Origin: Aquificaceae bacterium
Lineage (GTDB): Bacteria; Aquificota; Aquificia; Aquificales; Aquificaceae
DNA length: 7,432 nt
Direction: 5' to 3'
Assembly: GCA_015490105.1 (NCBI GenBank)
Contig: WFYK01000106.1
Coordinates: forward strand, 1 to 7,432
Below are positions 1 to 6,742 of the stretch, one piece after another. Position 1 is the first letter of the stretch, and the number at the start of each line of letters is the position of its first letter. The translations under genes and the position numbers were made by a program. The notes beneath the pieces are model-generated. The model ran no database searches, had not been told where the DNA came from, and saw nothing but the letters and a program-made list of their open reading frames with translations.

Positions 1-762
1 CAATCTGGGGAGACAATAGATACCAAGTTTGCTATGAACCATGCAAAGGAAAAGGGAGCTACCACCTTAGCGGTTGTAAACGTGGTGGGAAGTTCGATCG
101 ACAGAGAATCCGACATATCCCTTCACACACACGCGGGACCTGAAATAGGTGTAGCGGCGACAAAAACCTTCACCGCTCAGCTGACAGCCCTTTACTTCTT
201 AGCTATAAGCTCCTCGGGAGAGAAGGAAGCCCTCATAAAAGCCTTGTCTTCCGTTTCGTCGAAGATAGAAGCTGTCTTAGACTCCTCCGAGGAGGTGGAG
301 AAGGTCGCGGAAGAATTTCTAAAGGTCAAAGATTTTCTATACTTGGGCAGATACTTAAGCTACCCGATAGCCCTTGAAGGCGCGCTAAAGCTAAAAGAGA
401 TTTCCTACATTCACGCGGAAGGATATCCTGCGGGGGAGATGAAACACGGACCGATAGCACTCATAGACGACAAGATGCCGGTAGTTGTCGTAGCTCCAAA
501 GGACAGGGTGTATGAAAAAACACTATCCAACGTGGAAGAAGTAAAAACCCGCAAAGGAAAGGTTATAGCGGTAGGTTACGAAGGGGATGAGGTTTTAAGA
601 AAAGAAGCTCACAGGTTCTTGAGTGTTCCGCAGGTGGAAGAGGATCTCAGTCCTTTCCTTACGGTGATACCCCTTCAGCTACTTGCTTACCATATAGCGA
701 GTAAGTTGGGACTCGATGTGGATCAACCGAGGAACTTGGCCAAAACCGTTACCGTAGAATAA
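1..762 (+). CDS. glmS: Glucosamine-fructose-6-phosphate aminotransferase (isomerizing), C-terminal part; cut by window start
   Basis: The frame is open from base 1, so this is a 5'-truncated gene; 253 codons are present. GlmS converts fructose-6-phosphate and glutamine to glucosamine-6-phosphate, the first step toward UDP-GlcNAc, in the cytoplasm. The visible part begins at the sugar-phosphate loop of the first SIS domain (QSGETIDT, codons 1-8). It continues with AGPEIGVAATKTFT (about codons 45-58) and then the second SIS domain with ALEGALKLKEISYIHAEGYP. The motif GEMKHGPIAL carries the isomerase histidine at codon 149. The C-terminus DQPRNLAKTVTVE is the family's near-invariant ending and includes the active-site lysine. 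The N-terminal glutaminase domain lies outside the window. The TAA stop is at 760-762 and argD starts 6 nt later, suggesting co-transcription. Family assignment is secure. Confidence 0.97.
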   Translation, partial: QSGETIDTKFAMNHAKEKGATTLAVVNVVGSSIDRESDISLHTHAGPEIGVAATKTFTAQLTALYFLAISSSGEKEALIKALSSVSSKIEAVLDSSEEVEKVAEEFLKVKDFLYLGRYLSYPIALEGALKLKEISYIHAEGYPAGEMKHGPIALIDDKMPVVVVAPKDRVYEKTLSNVEEVKTRKGKVIAVGYEGDEVLRKEAHRFLSVPQVEEDLSPFLTVIPLQLLAYHIASKLGLDVDQPRNLAKTVTVE

Positions 763-768
763 TCTCTT

Positions 769-1902
769 ATGTATCTCATAGAAAACTACGCGCGCCTCCC
801 CGTGCGTTTCGTAAAAGGTAAGGGCGTCTACCTTTACGACGAAAAGGGAAAAAGATACTTAGACTTTATAGCGGGCATAGGTGTGGTTTCTCTGGGTCAC
901 GCGGATGAGGGTCTCGCACGGGTAATAACAAGGCAAGCTCAAGAACTTCTGCACGTTTCTAATCTTTATGAGAACCCTTGGCAGGAGGAACTGGCTAAAA
1001 AGCTCTCCGATCGCTTCTGGACTAAGGCAAGGGCTTTCTTTTGCAACTCGGGAACGGAGGCCAACGAAACGGCGATAAAGCTTGCAAGAAAGTATTGGCG
1101 TGAAGAGGGTCAAAATCGATACAGGATAATAACCTTCAGAAAAGGCTTCCACGGTAGAACATACGGTAGCCTTTCCGCAACCGCTCAGGAGAAACTCCAC
1201 AAGGGCTTCGAACCTATGCTCGAAGGTTTTGATTATGCGGAGTTTAACGACATTAGGTCTGTAGAGAAGCTGATCACCTCGGAGACCGCGGGGATAATGC
1301 TTGAAACCATTCAAGGCGAGGGCGGAGTAAACGAAGCGGACCCGGACTTCTTGGAAGGTATTCAAAAGATTTGTGAAAGGGAAGGCTTACTTTTGATAGT
1401 CGATGAGGTTCAAACCGGGATAGGAAGGACGGGAAGGTTTTACTCTTACGAGTGGTTCAACCTAAAACCCGATATAATCACGCTCGCGAAGGGCCTCGGA
1501 GGGGGCGTTCCCGTAGGGTGCGTCCTTGCGAGAGAAGAAGTAGCCAAAGCCTTCAAGCCCGGGGATCACGGGTCTACCTTCGGGGGAAATCCGCTTGCCT
1601 GCAAAAGTGCAAGTTATGTGGTGGACAGGGTAGCAAATCTTCTTCCCCAAGTTCTTGAAGTGGGAAAGGTCTTCAAGGAGGGTCTTAGAGAACTCCACGC
1701 GGGTAAAGTCAAAGGCAGGGGCCTTATGTTGGGACTTGAGATCGAAAAAGAGTGTAAAGAGATAGTGCTAAAAGCCCTCAAAGAGGGGCTTCTTATCAAC
1801 TGCACCGCATCCCGGGTTCTTAGATTTTTGCCACCGCTGATAGTTCAAAAAGAACATGTTGAAGAAGCTTTGAGGATCTTACAAAAGATCCTTTATCCTT
1901 AA
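769..1902 (+). CDS. argD: Acetylornithine aminotransferase (class III, PLP-dependent)
   Basis: This 377-residue protein is a fold-type I, class III aminotransferase of full family length. It catalyses N-acetylornithine/2-oxoglutarate transamination in arginine synthesis; some family members also act on N-succinyl-diaminopimelate, which sequence alone cannot exclude. Visible landmarks are the phosphate-binding SGTEAN (residues 94-99), GFHGRTYG (126-133), the pyridine-nitrogen aspartate in DEVQTG (D212), the PLP lysine in LAKGLGGG (K241), and HGSTFGGNPLAC (267-278). The ATG at 769 places the typical N-terminus (YARLPVRFVKGKG) correctly, but no Shine-Dalgarno sequence precedes it. It lies 6 nt after glmS and 4 nt before the inositol-phosphate gene, so it is probably translated from a shared mRNA. 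No other arginine gene is in view, which fits the scattered arg genes known in Aquificales. Confidence 0.95.
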   Translation: MYLIENYARLPVRFVKGKGVYLYDEKGKRYLDFIAGIGVVSLGHADEGLARVITRQAQELLHVSNLYENPWQEELAKKLSDRFWTKARAFFCNSGTEANETAIKLARKYWREEGQNRYRIITFRKGFHGRTYGSLSATAQEKLHKGFEPMLEGFDYAEFNDIRSVEKLITSETAGIMLETIQGEGGVNEADPDFLEGIQKICEREGLLLIVDEVQTGIGRTGRFYSYEWFNLKPDIITLAKGLGGGVPVGCVLAREEVAKAFKPGDHGSTFGGNPLACKSASYVVDRVANLLPQVLEVGKVFKEGLRELHAGKVKGRGLMLGLEIEKECKEIVLKALKEGLLINCTASRVLRFLPPLIVQKEHVEEALRILQKILYP

Positions 1903-1906
1903 AACT

Positions 1907-3181
1907 ATGACCAAGGCGGTAATTCTCTGTGCGGGAAGGGCTCAGAGGCTGAAACCCTATTCGGATAGCATCCCTAAACCTCTCATTAAGGTAGCGGGCA
2001 GGGAAATACTCTTTAGAACCGTAGAGCTTCTCAGGAGAAACGGAATAGAGGAGTTCGTTGTAGTCGTAAACGAAGATTCTAAAGAGGCTATAGAGAGATT
2101 TTTAAAAGGTTTGGGGATAAATTTCAAAATGGTCGTTAACCCGCACCCCGAAAGGGAAAACGGATACTCCCTCCTCTTGGCCAAGGATCACGTTAAAGGA
2201 AAGTTTGTCCTTACTATGGGAGACCACCTCTACTCGGAAAGCTTTATAGAAAAGGCTCTGAAGGGAGAAGGTCTGATAGTTGACGATAAAGCACTCTATA
2301 CGGACCCGCTCGAAGCTACCAAGGTCTTTTGCGAAAACGGTAGGATCAAAGACATAGGCAAGCGGATAACCAACTTCAACTGCTACGATACGGGCTTTTT
2401 TATCTTGGATGAAAGCATATTTGAGGTAGCCGAGCGACTTGAAAAAGAAAGGGAAAAACTTACGGTAAGCGAGATAGTAAAAGAAGCCCGAATCAAGTGT
2501 TATCTGGTTTCCGGGGAGTTTTGGACCGATGTGGACACGCCAGAAGATCTAAAGAACGCTACCTACTCTCTTATAAAGGCTATAGTGCAAAACTCGAAAG
2601 ACGGACTCGTATCCAGATACATAAACAGACGCTTTTCTACGAAGATATCCGCTCTTCTTGTAGATCACTTAAGCCCGAATCAAGCTACTTTGCTCTCTTT
2701 TGCGGTGAACATGCTTGCGGTTTTAGTTTGCTTCTTTAGTCCCGCTCTGGGAGGTATCCTCTATCAGGTGAGCTCTATCCTCGACGGCGTTGACGGAGAG
2801 ATAGCAAGAGCAAAGCTTGAAACATCTAAAGTGGGGGGATGGCTTGACTCGGTTCTTGATAGGATAGGGGACTTTGCTTTTCTTTTTGCTTTGAGCTTCC
2901 ACGTTCCTCCTTCCGTTTTTCCTTGGGTTCTTTTAGCGGTTTTTGGAAGTTTAATGGTTAGCTACACAACTGAGCGTTACAGGGGAGCCTTCTGCAAAAG
3001 TCCGGATCCAGTAATAGAGAAACTTCGCTTCCTGCCTGCAAAAAGGGACGAAAGGATATTCGCGATAATGATCTTTTGTCTTTTGGGCCTTATTGAAGAG
3101 ATCTTCGTGCTCTTGGCGGTTATCACTAACGCGAGGGTTTTCGCAACCTTGTGGGTTGTTTTAAAGTCTGAGGAAGCGTAG
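1907..3181 (+). CDS. Bifunctional CTP:inositol-1-phosphate cytidylyltransferase / di-myo-inositol-1,3'-phosphate-1'-phosphate synthase (IPCT-DIPPS)
   Basis: This 424-residue fusion has an N-terminal nucleotidyltransferase domain (about 1-225) and a C-terminal membrane CDP-alcohol phosphatidyltransferase domain (about 230-420). The first domain has the CTP-binding loop CAGRAQRLKP (8-17) with the conserved lysine in PKPL (K24), the metal-site aspartate in TMGDH (D105), and FWTDVDTPEDL (205-215). The second has the complete D-x2-DG-x2-AR-x8-G-x3-D-x3-D motif at 293-318, with D293, D296, D314 and D318, within several hydrophobic segments. The fused arrangement is known from Archaeoglobus and Aquifex. 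There it makes CDP-inositol from inositol-1-phosphate and CTP and then joins it to a second inositol-1-phosphate, giving the phosphorylated precursor of the thermoprotectant di-myo-inositol phosphate. The inositol-1-phosphate synthase and the phosphatase are not in the window. The exact substrates are inferred from the family. No Shine-Dalgarno sequence is visible. The last 21 nt overlap the opposing UMF1 gene. Confidence 0.87.
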   Translation: MTKAVILCAGRAQRLKPYSDSIPKPLIKVAGREILFRTVELLRRNGIEEFVVVVNEDSKEAIERFLKGLGINFKMVVNPHPERENGYSLLLAKDHVKGKFVLTMGDHLYSESFIEKALKGEGLIVDDKALYTDPLEATKVFCENGRIKDIGKRITNFNCYDTGFFILDESIFEVAERLEKEREKLTVSEIVKEARIKCYLVSGEFWTDVDTPEDLKNATYSLIKAIVQNSKDGLVSRYINRRFSTKISALLVDHLSPNQATLLSFAVNMLAVLVCFFSPALGGILYQVSSILDGVDGEIARAKLETSKVGGWLDSVLDRIGDFAFLFALSFHVPPSVFPWVLLAVFGSLMVSYTTERYRGAFCKSPDPVIEKLRFLPAKRDERIFAIMIFCLLGLIEEIFVLLAVITNARVFATLWVVLKSEEA

Positions 3182-4273
3182 GTAAAGAAAGAATCCTATG
3201 ATAGGAAAGGCGATCATAATCAACGCGGAAACCCTCATGTCTCCGCCCGAGAGAATTAAGCTAAAACTCCAAATCCAAAGACCAACTGTAGAGGAGAGTC
3301 TATCCGAAAGGGACATAAGACTGAAAAGACCCGCTATTCTCCCTCGGGAGAACTCCTCCGCGATCAGACTCCTCGAGATGGTCCAAAGATGCGCTAAACT
3401 AAGACCTCCCAGCAGGCCTACGAAGAGAACGATCTCTTCCGAGATACGGTAAACGCTAAGGAGAAACCCTATCCACAGAAAAAAGCCCAAAATAAACAGC
3501 TTCCTCGAAGAGATCCTTTTGCCCAGAAAACCCCAAAAGAGACCGCCCGCCACACCGCCGAGGGCGGAAATACCCATAACTTTGTATATTTGAGCCTCGC
3601 TAAGATTTAGAACATCCTTCAAAAATAAGCCCATCAGGACAACCGTTGAATGCCCGACCTCCGCTATGAAAAAGAAGCTGAGTATGAACAAAAGAAACCT
3701 TTTGTCCGAGATCAGGTCTTTGAGGGAGTAGCTTTCTGAGAAATTAGGCTCAGGGACGAGGAGATAGAGCGCTAAGGAGGTTATAAGAATTAAGAAAAAA
3801 GCTATTAGAAGGTTTTCCTTCCCTCCGAGATAGTTATGAAATATACCTAAAACCACCCCCGCGGTGAGATACCCCACCGCAACACCGAGACCCGAAGCAA
3901 AAGACTTATCCTCAAAAGAGGCTATCATCGAATTGTAAAAGGCTACGCTCTGCTGATGAAGAGCTACTACAGAAAACAGCAAGGCTATTGCTAAGGCGGG
4001 AAAATCCAAAAGAGCTAAAGCTAAAAGACACGAAAAGGCCAAAGCGATTGAAGTCAGTAAAAAGATCTTTTTCCTGATACGCTTTCTGTCCGCAAATCTC
4101 GATAGGAAGATTAAAACTAAAAAGGAGAAAAGTAAGACAGAACCGTAGATAAAGCTATAAACTTGAGGAGGGATAAACTCCCTCACGTAGAGAGGGAAAA
4201 AGGTGGACAGGACGAGAGCCCCGAGGAGCGTCTCGCCTGCATCGAAACTCGCGAAAGCGAGCTTCCTAAACAG
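3161..4273 (-). CDS. UMF1-type major facilitator superfamily transporter; non-canonical start
   Basis: This is a polytopic membrane protein of about 370 residues if read from CTG at 4273-4271. It resembles the UMF1 (Atg22-like) branch of the major facilitator superfamily. Support comes from an N-terminal LAFASFDAGETLLG segment followed by FFPLYV, an FYNSMI motif (about 112-117) before GLGVAVGYLTAG, a central LMGLFLKDVLNLSEAQI segment, and a late WTISRSLIAEEFSRGRIAG segment (about 297-315). About 12 hydrophobic helices are visible. The first ordinary start codon in frame is GTG at 4186-4184, but it would delete helix 1, so the true N-terminus must lie upstream. Only CTG is start-like between there and the in-frame TAG at 4291-4289. 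A GAAGG sits only 3 nt before the CTG, closer than usual. The substrate of bacterial UMF1 proteins is not established. It is the last gene of the minus-strand operon, 10 nt after the cold-shock gene. Confidence 0.8.
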   Translation of the reverse strand: MFRKLAFASFDAGETLLGALVLSTFFPLYVREFIPPQVYSFIYGSVLLFSFLVLIFLSRFADRKRIRKKIFLLTSIALAFSCLLALALLDFPALAIALLFSVVALHQQSVAFYNSMIASFEDKSFASGLGVAVGYLTAGVVLGIFHNYLGGKENLLIAFFLILITSLALYLLVPEPNFSESYSLKDLISDKRFLLFILSFFFIAEVGHSTVVLMGLFLKDVLNLSEAQIYKVMGISALGGVAGGLFWGFLGKRISSRKLFILGFFLWIGFLLSVYRISEEIVLFVGLLGGLSLAHLWTISRSLIAEEFSRGRIAGLFSLMSLSDRLSSTVGLWIWSFSLILSGGDMRVSALIMIAFPIIGFFLYLRFLRL

Positions 4274-4283
4274 GGTCCTTCTT

Positions 4284-4493
4284 TTACTCTAAGACTATAA
4301 CGTTTTTAGCCCTTGGGCCTTTGACGTCTTCTTCTACCTCAAACTGAACCCTTTGGCCCTGCTGGAGAGTTTTGAACCCCTCCATCTGAATAGCGGTAAA
4401 GTGAACGAAAACGTCCCCTTTGTTGTCGTCACGGGTTATAAACCCGTAACCTTTGTCCTTGTTGAACCACTTAACTGTGCCTGTGAGACTCAT
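4284..4493 (-). CDS. Cold-shock-domain RNA-binding protein
   Basis: This 69-residue single-domain cold-shock protein of the CspA family is a five-stranded OB-fold that binds single-stranded RNA or DNA. RNP1 is KGYGFIT (14-20) and RNP2 is VFVHF (28-32); the flanking GTVKWFN (5-11) and the C-terminal GPRAKNVIVLE are typical. I chose the ATG at 4493 because it has an ideal AGGAGGT 8 nt upstream and gives the normal family length; an in-frame extension to 4580 would run back into the permease gene and add unrelated residues. The gene lies 13 nt after the permease and 10 nt before the UMF1 transporter, so it may be read from the metal-importer operon or from an unseen internal promoter. In thermophiles such proteins are usually general RNA chaperones rather than cold-induced, so a cold-shock role should not be assumed. 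Confidence 0.96.
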   Translation of the reverse strand: MSLTGTVKWFNKDKGYGFITRDDNKGDVFVHFTAIQMEGFKTLQQGQRVQFEVEEDVKGPRAKNVIVLE

Positions 4494-4501
4494 AAGATAC
4501 G

Positions 4502-4508
4502 ACCTCCT
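4502..4508 (-). promoter_or_regulatory. Strong Shine-Dalgarno site of the cold-shock gene
   Basis: The minus strand reads AGGAGGT, a full match to the anti-Shine-Dalgarno core, 8 nt before the ATG at 4493. It overlaps the TAG stop of the permease gene (4509-4507). It fixes the short start of the cold-shock gene and predicts stronger translation of this gene than of its neighbours. Confidence 0.9.
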
Positions 4509-5328
4509 ACAACTTAATTCCCTTAAAGATAGGCCTAAGTTTCCTTTTTGCAAGAGAAACCAGAAAGAGCCCGCAGGCACTTAGAACCACAGCACCGGAG
4601 GGAGGAAGGTCAAAAAGAAAAGATACCCCTATCCCAATCCAAAAAGCAAAGATCGAAGTAATTAACGAAATCTTCAATGTTCCCAAGAAGGAAGAGGATA
4701 GTCTCAGTGCGGTAAGTGACGGAAGGATCAAGAGGGAAGATGCGAGCAGAACGCCCACGGTTTTGACCGCTACCGCGACACTCAAAGAGACCACCGCTAC
4801 CAGAAGGTAATTTATCTTGGAAACGTCGTAGCCCCTCATTCTTGCGATATCCGGATTAAACAAACTCACCGCTATCGCATGTTTTAGTTTGAAAAAGACT
4901 CCGAAACACAAAGTGCTCAGTGCCGCGAGTATAAGAATATCTTCGTCCGTTAAAGTGTAAAGACTCCCGAAAAAGACCGAGGACACTATTTTGCTTCCCT
5001 CAGGATGCACGCCCGCGACTATCAAACCCGTGGAAGCTCCGAGAGAAAACACAACTACGTTTACACTATCCGCGGGGAGTTTGCTTTGCTGGAATAGGAA
5101 CTCCATGAAAAGTCCTAAAAGGACTAAACCTAAAACAGTTACCCAAAATGATTCGATCCCTAAAGCTAAGACTAATGCCCAAAGCCCCATAGCTGAATGG
5201 GATAGACTCGCTCCGAGGAAAGAAAGTCTCCTTAAAACCAAGTATGGGCCTGCGATACCGCACACGACACCGACAAAAGAACTTCCCAGCAATGCTTTAC
5301 TGAGAATACCTATCAGGAGGGGATCCAT
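4507..5328 (-). CDS. Metal ABC transporter permease, ABC-3 family (ZnuB/TroC/MntB-like)
   Basis: This 273-residue integral inner-membrane protein has about eight hydrophobic segments and matches the ABC-3 permease family, which imports Zn, Mn or Fe(II) with a cluster A-I binding protein. Recognisable pieces are the early VLRRLSFLGASLSHSAMG (31-48), equivalent to the family's FxGDxLxHS region; SVNVVVFSLGAS (88-99); VGVLLASSLLILPSLTA (191-207); and the C-terminal DLPPSGAVVL (240-249). The family length is about 260-290, so the gene is complete. The ATG at 5328 lies inside the ATPase gene (16-nt overlap) and follows GGAGGAG by 5 nt, a good ribosome site for coupled translation. Together with the two upstream genes it forms a complete importer. 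Which metal is carried cannot be read from the permease; zinc is a reasonable default. Confidence 0.92.
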   Translation of the reverse strand: MDPLLIGILSKALLGSSFVGVVCGIAGPYLVLRRLSFLGASLSHSAMGLWALVLALGIESFWVTVLGLVLLGLFMEFLFQQSKLPADSVNVVVFSLGASTGLIVAGVHPEGSKIVSSVFFGSLYTLTDEDILILAALSTLCFGVFFKLKHAIAVSLFNPDIARMRGYDVSKINYLLVAVVSLSVAVAVKTVGVLLASSLLILPSLTALRLSSSFLGTLKISLITSIFAFWIGIGVSFLFDLPPSGAVVLSACGLFLVSLAKRKLRPIFKGIKL

Positions 5329-5981
5329 AGGATCTCCTCCAAGGCGGATATGCTCTCTTCGGGTGGTCCGAAGAAAACAACCTCTTTGTCCAAACCTAAA
5401 ATCTTGTCACACTCCTTGAGTAAGAGGCCTATCTCGTGTGATGCGATCAAAACGGTAGTTCCTTCCGAAGCGACAGTTCTTACCGTATCCATAAGATGTC
5501 TCTTTACATGAACGTCCAAACCAACTGTGGGTTCATCCAAAATAAGCAGATCCTGAGCGCAAGCTAAGGCTAAAGCTACCAAGACGATCTGCTGTTGACC
5601 TCCGGAAAGTTGGTTAAAGGGTTTATCTAAAAAACCCTCCATATGAAATATAGCGCTCACTTGAGACAGATCCGCTCTTGCACTTTTGAAAAGTTCCCTC
5701 GGAGTTATGGGTAGAGCACTATCTACGCTTATTCTCTGGGGGGCGTATCCTACCCTTCGCCACTCGTTGAAGTTTTTTACTTCAAGACCGAGGATCTTAG
5801 CACTCCCGCCGTAATCTTTAAGAGACCCGCTCAGGATCTTCAAGAGGGTGCTTTTCCCCGCTCCGTTAGGACCTACAATACCTACGATCTCTCCTCTCTC
5901 TACCTTGAAGCTCACATCCTTTAAAACCTCCTCTCCTTCCCGATAGGAGTAGGAAAGCCTCTCCACTTCTACTGTGAACAT
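5313..5981 (-). CDS. Metal ABC transporter ATP-binding protein (ZnuC/TroB/MntA-like)
   Basis: This 222-residue cytoplasmic ATPase powers the importer formed with the adjacent permease and binding protein. All nucleotide-binding motifs are present: Walker A GPNGAGKST (37-45), Q-loop glutamine in APQ (Q82), signature LSGGQQQ (125-131), Walker B LLILDEP (145-151) with catalytic E150, D-loop GLD (154-156) and the switch histidine in ASHE (H182). The signature followed by QQ and the order of genes fit the Mn/Zn/Fe chelate importer family. The length is slightly short of E. coli ZnuC (about 250) because it lacks a long C-terminal tail. The start ATG at 5981 lies 13 nt inside the binding-protein gene; no clear Shine-Dalgarno sequence is visible, so translation probably relies on coupling. 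The 3' end overlaps the permease by 16 nt. Confidence 0.94.
   Translation of the reverse strand: MFTVEVERLSYSYREGEEVLKDVSFKVERGEIVGIVGPNGAGKSTLLKILSGSLKDYGGSAKILGLEVKNFNEWRRVGYAPQRISVDSALPITPRELFKSARADLSQVSAIFHMEGFLDKPFNQLSGGQQQIVLVALALACAQDLLILDEPTVGLDVHVKRHLMDTVRTVASEGTTVLIASHEIGLLLKECDKILGLDKEVVFFGPPEESISALEEILWIPS
5334..5340 (-). promoter_or_regulatory. Shine-Dalgarno site of the metal permease gene
   Basis: The minus strand reads GGAGGAG 5 nt before the ATG at 5328. The site lies within the last codons of the upstream ATPase gene, so ribosomes finishing that gene can restart here. It supports the ATG at 5328 as the true start. Confidence 0.8.
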
Positions 5982-6742
5982 TGAAGAACCCGTGCTAAAG
6001 ACTCTACCGTGTTTATTATCAGCTCGTGGTAATTTTTTGCTCTATAACCTAACGGATCTAAGCTTATCAGCTCTATACCCTCGGATGTGGCAAAATCCTT
6101 CAGGGGATTTGAACCTTCGTAAGCTACGAAGATAGATCTTAAATTTTTCTTTTTGATTGTTTTCAAGAATCGGATCACCTTGGAAGGCTTTAAATCACTG
6201 TAGTGAAGGTCTGCGTCTATCAAGGATAGGTATTCAAGATTGTAGTCTTGAGCAAGGGCTTTTAAAAAAGGATGGTCGCTTGCGACCACTTTCAGGGTGC
6301 AATCGGAGAGGCGAACCCTTATAAGGTCGTTGAGGGCTCGGAGATCTTTGAGGAACTTTTCGGTTCTAACTGTAGGTATACCTTTCTCACTCAGTCTCTT
6401 AGCAAGCTCTGGCAAGACCTTTTCCACGCGCTTAGGAGACAGCCAACCGTGATCCGATCCCAGGGGAACGACTACCGTCTTTTGAGGAAAGCGCCTACTT
6501 ATTTCCTTCTCCCAAGACTCTCCGTCCGAGACAAGCACCAGCTCAGATTTGCTTAACGTAAGGATATCCTTGGGAGAAAGCTCAAAGAGATGGGGATCTG
6601 AGGAGGATTTTAGAAGTAAAACCGTTTTTGTCTTCGGAGAGATCTCCTTTAGTATCAGTTCTAAAGGTCTTATGGAAACCGCAACTTCGTTGGCAAGGGA
6701 AATATGTGAAAAAAGGATCAGCAGGATCAGGGCAAATTTCAA
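5969..6742 (-). CDS. Periplasmic metal-binding protein of ABC importer (cluster A-I, ZnuA/TroA-like)
   Basis: This 257-residue protein begins with a Sec signal peptide (MKFALILLILFSHISLA, 1-17) that has no lipobox cysteine, so it should be soluble in the periplasm. Candidate metal ligands in the family's order are H51 (SSDPHLFELSP), H98 (SDHGWLSP), H157 (VASDHPFLKAL) and D229 (SLDPLG). A long Lys/Glu-rich segment between them fits the rigid backbone helix. It is shorter than typical ZnuA (about 300) and lacks a His/Asp-rich loop, so metal specificity (Zn, Mn or Fe) is open. The start is TTG at 6742-6740, overlapping the TGA of the DJ-1/PfpI gene as TTGA. A GAGGAG 5 nt upstream supports it, and it yields a well-formed signal peptide. 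It is followed by the ATPase gene with a 13-nt overlap. Confidence 0.9.
   Translation of the reverse strand: MKFALILLILFSHISLANEVAVSIRPLELILKEISPKTKTVLLLKSSSDPHLFELSPKDILTLSKSELVLVSDGESWEKEISRRFPQKTVVVPLGSDHGWLSPKRVEKVLPELAKRLSEKGIPTVRTEKFLKDLRALNDLIRVRLSDCTLKVVASDHPFLKALAQDYNLEYLSLIDADLHYSDLKPSKVIRFLKTIKKKNLRSIFVAYEGSNPLKDFATSEGIELISLDPLGYRAKNYHELIINTVESLARVLQCSQ

Noticed and set aside
859..1365. Open frame of 168 codons on the minus strand inside argD
   Set aside because: It lies wholly opposite the well-supported argD gene, has a low-complexity, family-less translation, and has no ribosome site or neighbouring gene on that strand.
3161..3181. Bidirectional terminator between the convergent genes
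   Set aside because: There is no intergenic space and no stem-loop with a T-run around the overlapping ends.
4309..4318. GCCC-TT-GGGC inverted repeat as a terminator near the end of the cold-shock gene
   Set aside because: The loop is only 2 nt, there is no T-run on either strand after the stem, and it encodes the conserved GPRAKN segment.
4494..4580. Longer 98-residue version of the cold-shock protein
   Set aside because: The extra residues are encoded within the permease gene and match nothing in the family; the ATG at 4493 has an ideal Shine-Dalgarno and gives the standard length.
4991..5419. Open frame of 142 codons on the plus strand across the permease and ATPase genes
   Set aside because: It is antisense to two genes with complete family motifs; the translation is rich in Pro, Thr, Lys and Arg, as expected of a shadow frame.
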